Source: Calonectria ilicicola (Eukaryota; Ascomycota; Sordariomycetes; Hypocreales; Nectriaceae). From it: DNA of 64,000 bases. The notes under the pieces were generated by a model. The model was not told where the DNA came from. It made no database searches and saw only the letters and a list, made by a program, of their open reading frames with translations. Shown here in pieces: positions 59,798-64,000 of the stretch (position 1 is the first letter of the stretch; each line of letters starts with the position of its first letter). The position numbers were made by a program, and so were the translations under genes. The stretch covers positions 5,642,001 to 5,706,000 of the forward strand of contig CP085827.1 in NCBI GenBank assembly GCA_020809705.1, written 5' to 3'.

Positions 59798-61694
59798 ATG
59801 GCACTTGACGTTGCACCGGGGCAGACTCGGGAGACAGAAGGCCCTGGCATCTACGAGTATGCCCCCTTTGAGAACAATTTCTCCATCCGGATCCTGACGC
59901 TGGAGCCGGGCTCGGGAGATGAGCCGCTGGTCGGCCGTCTCACGGCGGAGAACCTTGACTTGAACCCCACCTACGAGGCCATCTCGTACGTCTGGGGCGA
60001 CGGGGATCGCTCTAGCGAGATGCTCTGCGATAGGAGGCAGCTTCCGCTGACCAAGAGCATTCAAAGTGCCTTGCGGCGTATGCGCCACCCGACCCTCCCC
60101 CGACGTCTGTGGGCGGACCAAGTCTGTATCAACCAGTATGACATTGCGGAGCGGAGCCAACAGGTCAGTCTGATGAACGCCATCTACAAGGGCGCAAAAC
60201 ACATCTTGGTCTGGCTGGGGCCCGACAAGGACGGGGTAGCCCATGAGGCTGCTCGAATGATAAATTACTTGCACGAGGTATTTAGGGATGAAGAAAAACA
60301 CGCCGCGTTTCGGCTTGCTCACTCTGAGGAGCTTATGCAGCAAGACCAGCACCCTTGGATACCATTTTCTAAGCTGACCATGTTGCCATGGGTAAGTCTT
60401 TTGTGTGAGAGAATGCCCTACGAGGAGGCGAACATCGTTAACATGGCACCAGTTTAAACGTATATGGATCGTCCAGGAAATCGGTACATCGGCTCCGGCC
60501 ACGCTGTACTGGGGTGATGCAGAAATCAACTGGGAAGTGCTCTCAGTCGTGGCTGGCATACTGAACCAGCACTACCACTACTTGAGAACTCGTTTCTCTA
60601 TTCTCACCCCTAGCATCCGGTACTTGTACCGTCGGTTCGTCGAGCCGGAAGAGGATTATGACGTGCACCACAATCGGGGAAGTTTCATCTACGAGCTTCA
60701 TCGGGCGCGGCACCTATCTGCCAAAGACCCTCGGGACCATGTATATGCGCTTCTGGGTCACTTTTCTATCAATATAGGCAGTAAAGATCTCACCGGAATC
60801 ACAGCTGGCTATGATCGTAATATTGGAGATGTCTTTTATGACGTTGCCGTACGGGAGTTGACTGGGGCAAAGTCGCTGATACTGCTGTCAGCTTGTCACC
60901 CAGTACCTTTGGCCTCCAGGAAGAAAGGCAGACGCAGGGAGAAACTGCCCTCATGGGTCCCAGACTGGCGAATATTGCCCTTGCACCTTCTTGCTTCCCC
61001 AGAAACCCCCCATAGGGCCTCTGGGGAAACCCTCCCACAGCTTCGGATAGATGAGGTGAATCGGATTTTACACATCCGTGGCGTGCGGGTCGACACCATT
61101 TGCACCAATTCCTGGGTTTTCTATGGCAAAGCATTTCAATTCCGGCCTACGCGCACAGGCCGGCTTCCCTTTGAAGTTCTCTGGTATGAAGTGTGCGGGT
61201 TTCAACGCTTCAGTCTTGAACAAAAGTACCCCAACGGCGATTCGGCATTTTTCGCGTTTGTGCAGACGCTCACTAATGCATGCCTTGGAGGCGATCGGTC
61301 AAGGCCCTACAGCACGATTCCCAAGGATGAGTGGCTAGCTAATGGAGCGGCATATCTGGTACGTGCCGGGGGAGGCTCGGACATGGTGGCCCCGGACGTG
61401 CGGGAGGTGGCGGCCAGAGGAAACGCTTTTAAATGGAGCCACGAGGCGACACTGGTCTCGCGCTATCGCAGATTCGCCGTCACATCAGGCGGCTTGTTCC
61501 TCATCGGGCCAGAAACGCTGCAGCCGGGGGACGAGGTTGTGATGCTGCATGGGGGCAGAACTTTGTTCGTGCTGCGGCAGAAGAGGGGGGGAGATGGCTG
61601 GAAGTTGATTGGCGAGTGCTACGTGCACGGTCTGATGAATGGTGAGACATTGGAGCGGGAGGATTTGAAGGAGGAGGAGTTTGCAATTATTTGA
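59798..61694 (+). CDS. HET-domain (heterokaryon incompatibility) protein
   Basis: Two exons (59798-60391, 60453-61694) across a 61-nt intron encode 611 aa. The HET domain covers about residues 50-215: YEAISYVWGD, then LWADQVCINQYDIAERSQQV, NAIYKGAKHILVWLG, and at the splice junction LPW joined to FKRIWIVQEIG. Further on LSAKDPRDHVYALLG and, near the end, GLFLIGPETLQPGDEVVML and WKLIGECYVHGLMNGE form the usual C-terminal part of HET proteins. HET domains are TIR-like and mediate non-self recognition and cell death in fungal incompatibility; the function here is inferred. No NLR gene is adjacent, so this is not obviously a receptor-effector pair. Start at 59798 is the first ATG in frame. Confidence 0.88.
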
Positions 61695-63291
61695 TCTGCT
61701 TTTTGGATGCGGAATGGCTACGGAAATACCCTTGGGAAGTTTGGCTTAGAGCGGCTCGTGCGAACGAGACTTTGGTTACGGAACAGCGTTGTCGTTTTGA
61801 ATTATCTAGCAGCCATGGATGCTTGCTGACAGGAGCTCCATGGTGAGCCGGACACCTCTCACAGTTGGATATATATATGTACAAGTGCCTCTCACTCCTT
61901 AGGTTACATTGAACCAAAATAAGACCCCATTCATCCTGCAGTAGAGGGGGGAGGCGTTGTCATTTTAGGTACTTGAAACAACCAACTTAGCCATGGCTCG
62001 GATGAAGCCAATTTGGTGAACAGATCAAGCGTAATGCAGATCTTAGATCTCAGCAGGAGGGTGGAGAATTATTAGCACGAAGCCCAGCCGTGGCTGTAGA
62101 GACCAGAGCTTTTCGCTACCCGAAATTCTGCAAAACAAAACCCGATGCCTACCCAAAAGTTCCGCCCAATATGATATCACCCACCCCTCGCCCCATCTTT
62201 TCTCTTTTTCTTTTCTTTTTCCTCCTTTTGTTTTTTTTGCCCCCCTTCATGTAATGTACTCTTGAGAGCATTGGTAATATGAGGAAAAACGTATGATAGA
62301 TCATGAAAACGTGGAGCCCTTACTTTGCAAGCTGGTTTCACCCCCATGTCTCACACCTTGATTCCAAGACACGGGATGTTGACCAGATCCCCGCTGGGCC
62401 AGTGAGCATAGAGCCATTGCGGATGTACGACCCATAATATCTTCTCCTTTAATCTGTACTATCTATCACCAGCCTCTCAAGACATGCTTTTGTGACATCA
62501 TTGATATCAAGTTTTTAAAAGACACCCTCTTATGGCGCCTCAAGTGTTGGGCATAGTCTAGGCTGCGTAACGGCCTTCCTGCCCCTTCCAGTCGAGTGTC
62601 CGGGTGAAATCACTCGAGTATTTGTCTATGTGCTGCATGCCGATCCTTGGCCAGGCGATGGGGGCTTTTTTGAAGGCTTTTCTTAGCCATTCCATTGCTT
62701 CTTAGCCCCCATTTCTCCAAGATTTGAGGTGGGTTGTGTTGTCGGGATCTGGAGCTGAGTTTACTGCCTGTGTTGCATGCCGGTTTTCAACGCAGCGGGT
62801 ATCTACCATCTTGGGTGGATCTCGCCTAAACACTGCTATCCTCCCCTTTCCATTTTTCTTCGGGGCTTACTTCATCACATCTACTGAAGCCTTGTAATGA
62901 GTCTGACTGATGGTACTGGCTATACACAATAAGATTTCTTGGCTTCATGACCCTTCTCCGTAAGGATGTTAGCACCATAGCTCTAAAGTCGACCAACACA
63001 TTTTATTGTGTTTGAGCAAAATGAGTTGAGTATACAAAGTGCCAGAAACCGAAAGTTGACCAATTTGTCCCTCTGATTGATATTGGAAGTTAAAGAGCTT
63101 CCTAGAAATACTATTTGACGTCAAGAGAGTGTATTGAGAACCAGGTAAAATCCCAAACCTAAACCCATGGTTTTTCGTAATAAGCATAAGGGTATATATA
63201 TACTGCAATCCGTCTCTCCCTCCCGCAAGAAAATGATCTAACCTCAAGGAGCGCTGCTCAAAATGGTTCCACTCTGGGCCCAGCCAAGCCG
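61695..63291. other. Convergent intergenic region; no gene recognised
   Basis: Between the HET gene stop and the acid phosphatase stop. A T-rich tract lies at about 62195-62240. The frame 62969-63247 (minus) has no motif. Confidence 0.5.
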
Positions 63292-64000
63292 TTAGACGCT
63301 TTCGTGCGCCTTGACAGGGCTGGCGTTCATGACACTAATATCATCATCATCATCGTCAAAGGACTTCCCCCTCTGTCTGGGTACGTCGACACTCTCAACA
63401 CCTGATACCTGGTCAGGAGCGAGAGTGCTTCCGCCGAGGGTACTTCCGTTCCCATCGCGGCTGCTTGCATTTCCATCCTTCAACTCCCAGCTTCCCACTC
63501 GCTCGTGGTGAAAGCCTTCCTTAGTGACAGACACGTCTTTATCATCGTCCATCTTCTCGGGGCCTTTGAACCCGCCGGCAGCGCTTACCTGCTCCGGCAT
63601 CGGTTCTTGCTCTGGGAAGCCTGTTCGTCTGAGACGAAGGCCTCCACAACAGTACAAAGACACCCCGGCAATGGCCACGACCACAAGCATGATTACTGCG
63701 CCTACGACTCCAGCAACAGCTGGGTCCATGGAGTCTGCCGTCGACTGGCGACTGGTGCCCCCGTCATTGAAGGGGTTTGAACACCATGGCGCAGGTGTTG
63801 ACCCGCAAACATCACACCACTCGTATGATGATACGCCAACACCTTGCATCCGGCGCATGAAGCGTGAGAGGGGCATTGTGTTATTATCAAATCCAAAGAG
63901 TGAGTAGATTGCAAAGTCCTCGCCCGCATCTGCGGTAGCACGGTAGTAAAACCGGACCCGAAGGTCTTCAAACGACGGGACTACATCTGCAGAAGTCGAG
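63292..64000 (-). CDS. Histidine acid phosphatase with C-terminal membrane anchor (partial)
   Basis: The last 235 residues of a minus-strand gene are visible; the rest lies beyond position 64000. The frame enters with VRFYYRATADAGEDFAIYSL, then FGFDNNTMPLSRFMRRMQGV and SSYEWCDVCGSTPAPWCSN, matching the C-terminal part of branch-2 histidine acid phosphatases of fungi. After this comes a transmembrane segment (AVAGVVGAVIMLVVVAIAGV) and a cytosolic, acidic tail with a run of Asp (FDDDDDDIS). The catalytic RHGxRxP and HD motifs should be in the missing N-terminal part. The anchor suggests a plasma-membrane or wall-facing enzyme rather than a secreted one. Phosphate release from organic substrates is the family function. 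Confidence 0.78.
   Translation of the reverse strand, partial: STSADVVPSFEDLRVRFYYRATADAGEDFAIYSLFGFDNNTMPLSRFMRRMQGVGVSSYEWCDVCGSTPAPWCSNPFNDGGTSRQSTADSMDPAVAGVVGAVIMLVVVAIAGVSLYCCGGLRLRRTGFPEQEPMPEQVSAAGGFKGPEKMDDDKDVSVTKEGFHHERVGSWELKDGNASSRDGNGSTLGGSTLAPDQVSGVESVDVPRQRGKSFDDDDDDISVMNASPVKAHESV

Overview
The window looks like nuclear DNA of a filamentous ascomycete, most likely a Sordariomycete and possibly of the Hypocreales. The genes carry short 50-120 nt introns with GTATGT/GTAAGT-type donors and CTAAC-like branch points. Families restricted to or typical of Pezizomycotina are present: a HET-domain protein, a PNP/NB-ARC/TPR NLR, a DUF2293 protein, and a Dad2 with a long C-terminal tail. 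There are long C/T-rich 5' leaders and several kilobases of non-coding DNA between some genes. Gene models below were assembled by hand from reading frames and splice signals; no transcript data were available.

Layout. 0.9-5 kb: a CUE-domain ubiquitin/Atg8 adaptor of the Cue5 type (minus) and a DHX35-like DEAH helicase (plus). 5-19.8 kb: two single-pass membrane proteins (9.2-11.6 and 18.4-19.8 kb, plus), each behind about 4 kb without a convincing gene, and between them an unrecognised reading frame broken by one TGA. 20.8-33 kb: an accessory island. It holds a decayed NLR C-terminus (minus), two further decayed minus-strand genes, one intact three-exon PNP-UDP/NB-ARC/TPR NLR (24.1-27.2 kb, plus), and two decayed Pif1/Helitron-type helicase copies arranged head to head (27.5-30.0 minus, 30.8-32.9 plus). 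Most stops in the remnants can be explained by C-to-T changes on the coding strand, as expected from repeat-induced point mutation (RIP) or deamination. 33.2-34.9 kb: a carboxylesterase at the island edge.

35.5-53.3 kb returns to dense housekeeping DNA: a low-complexity protein with a repeated FELPGEA motif, the DASH/DAM1 subunit DAD2, shugoshin, the retromer subunit VPS29, the ribosome-biogenesis factor RRP12 (divergent from VPS29 across 367 bp), and a DUF2293 protein. DAD2 and shugoshin, both acting at the kinetochore or centromere, are neighbours separated by 1.8 kb. 57.3-64 kb: a bZIP transcription factor, a HET-domain protein, and the C-terminal part of a membrane-anchored histidine acid phosphatase that runs off the right edge.

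The most interesting parts are the NLR island (an intact receptor with nearly identical 126-bp TPR units next to a mutated paralogous fragment in opposite orientation) and the head-to-head helicase relics with a hairpin between them. I saw no convincing tRNA, rRNA or CRISPR array.
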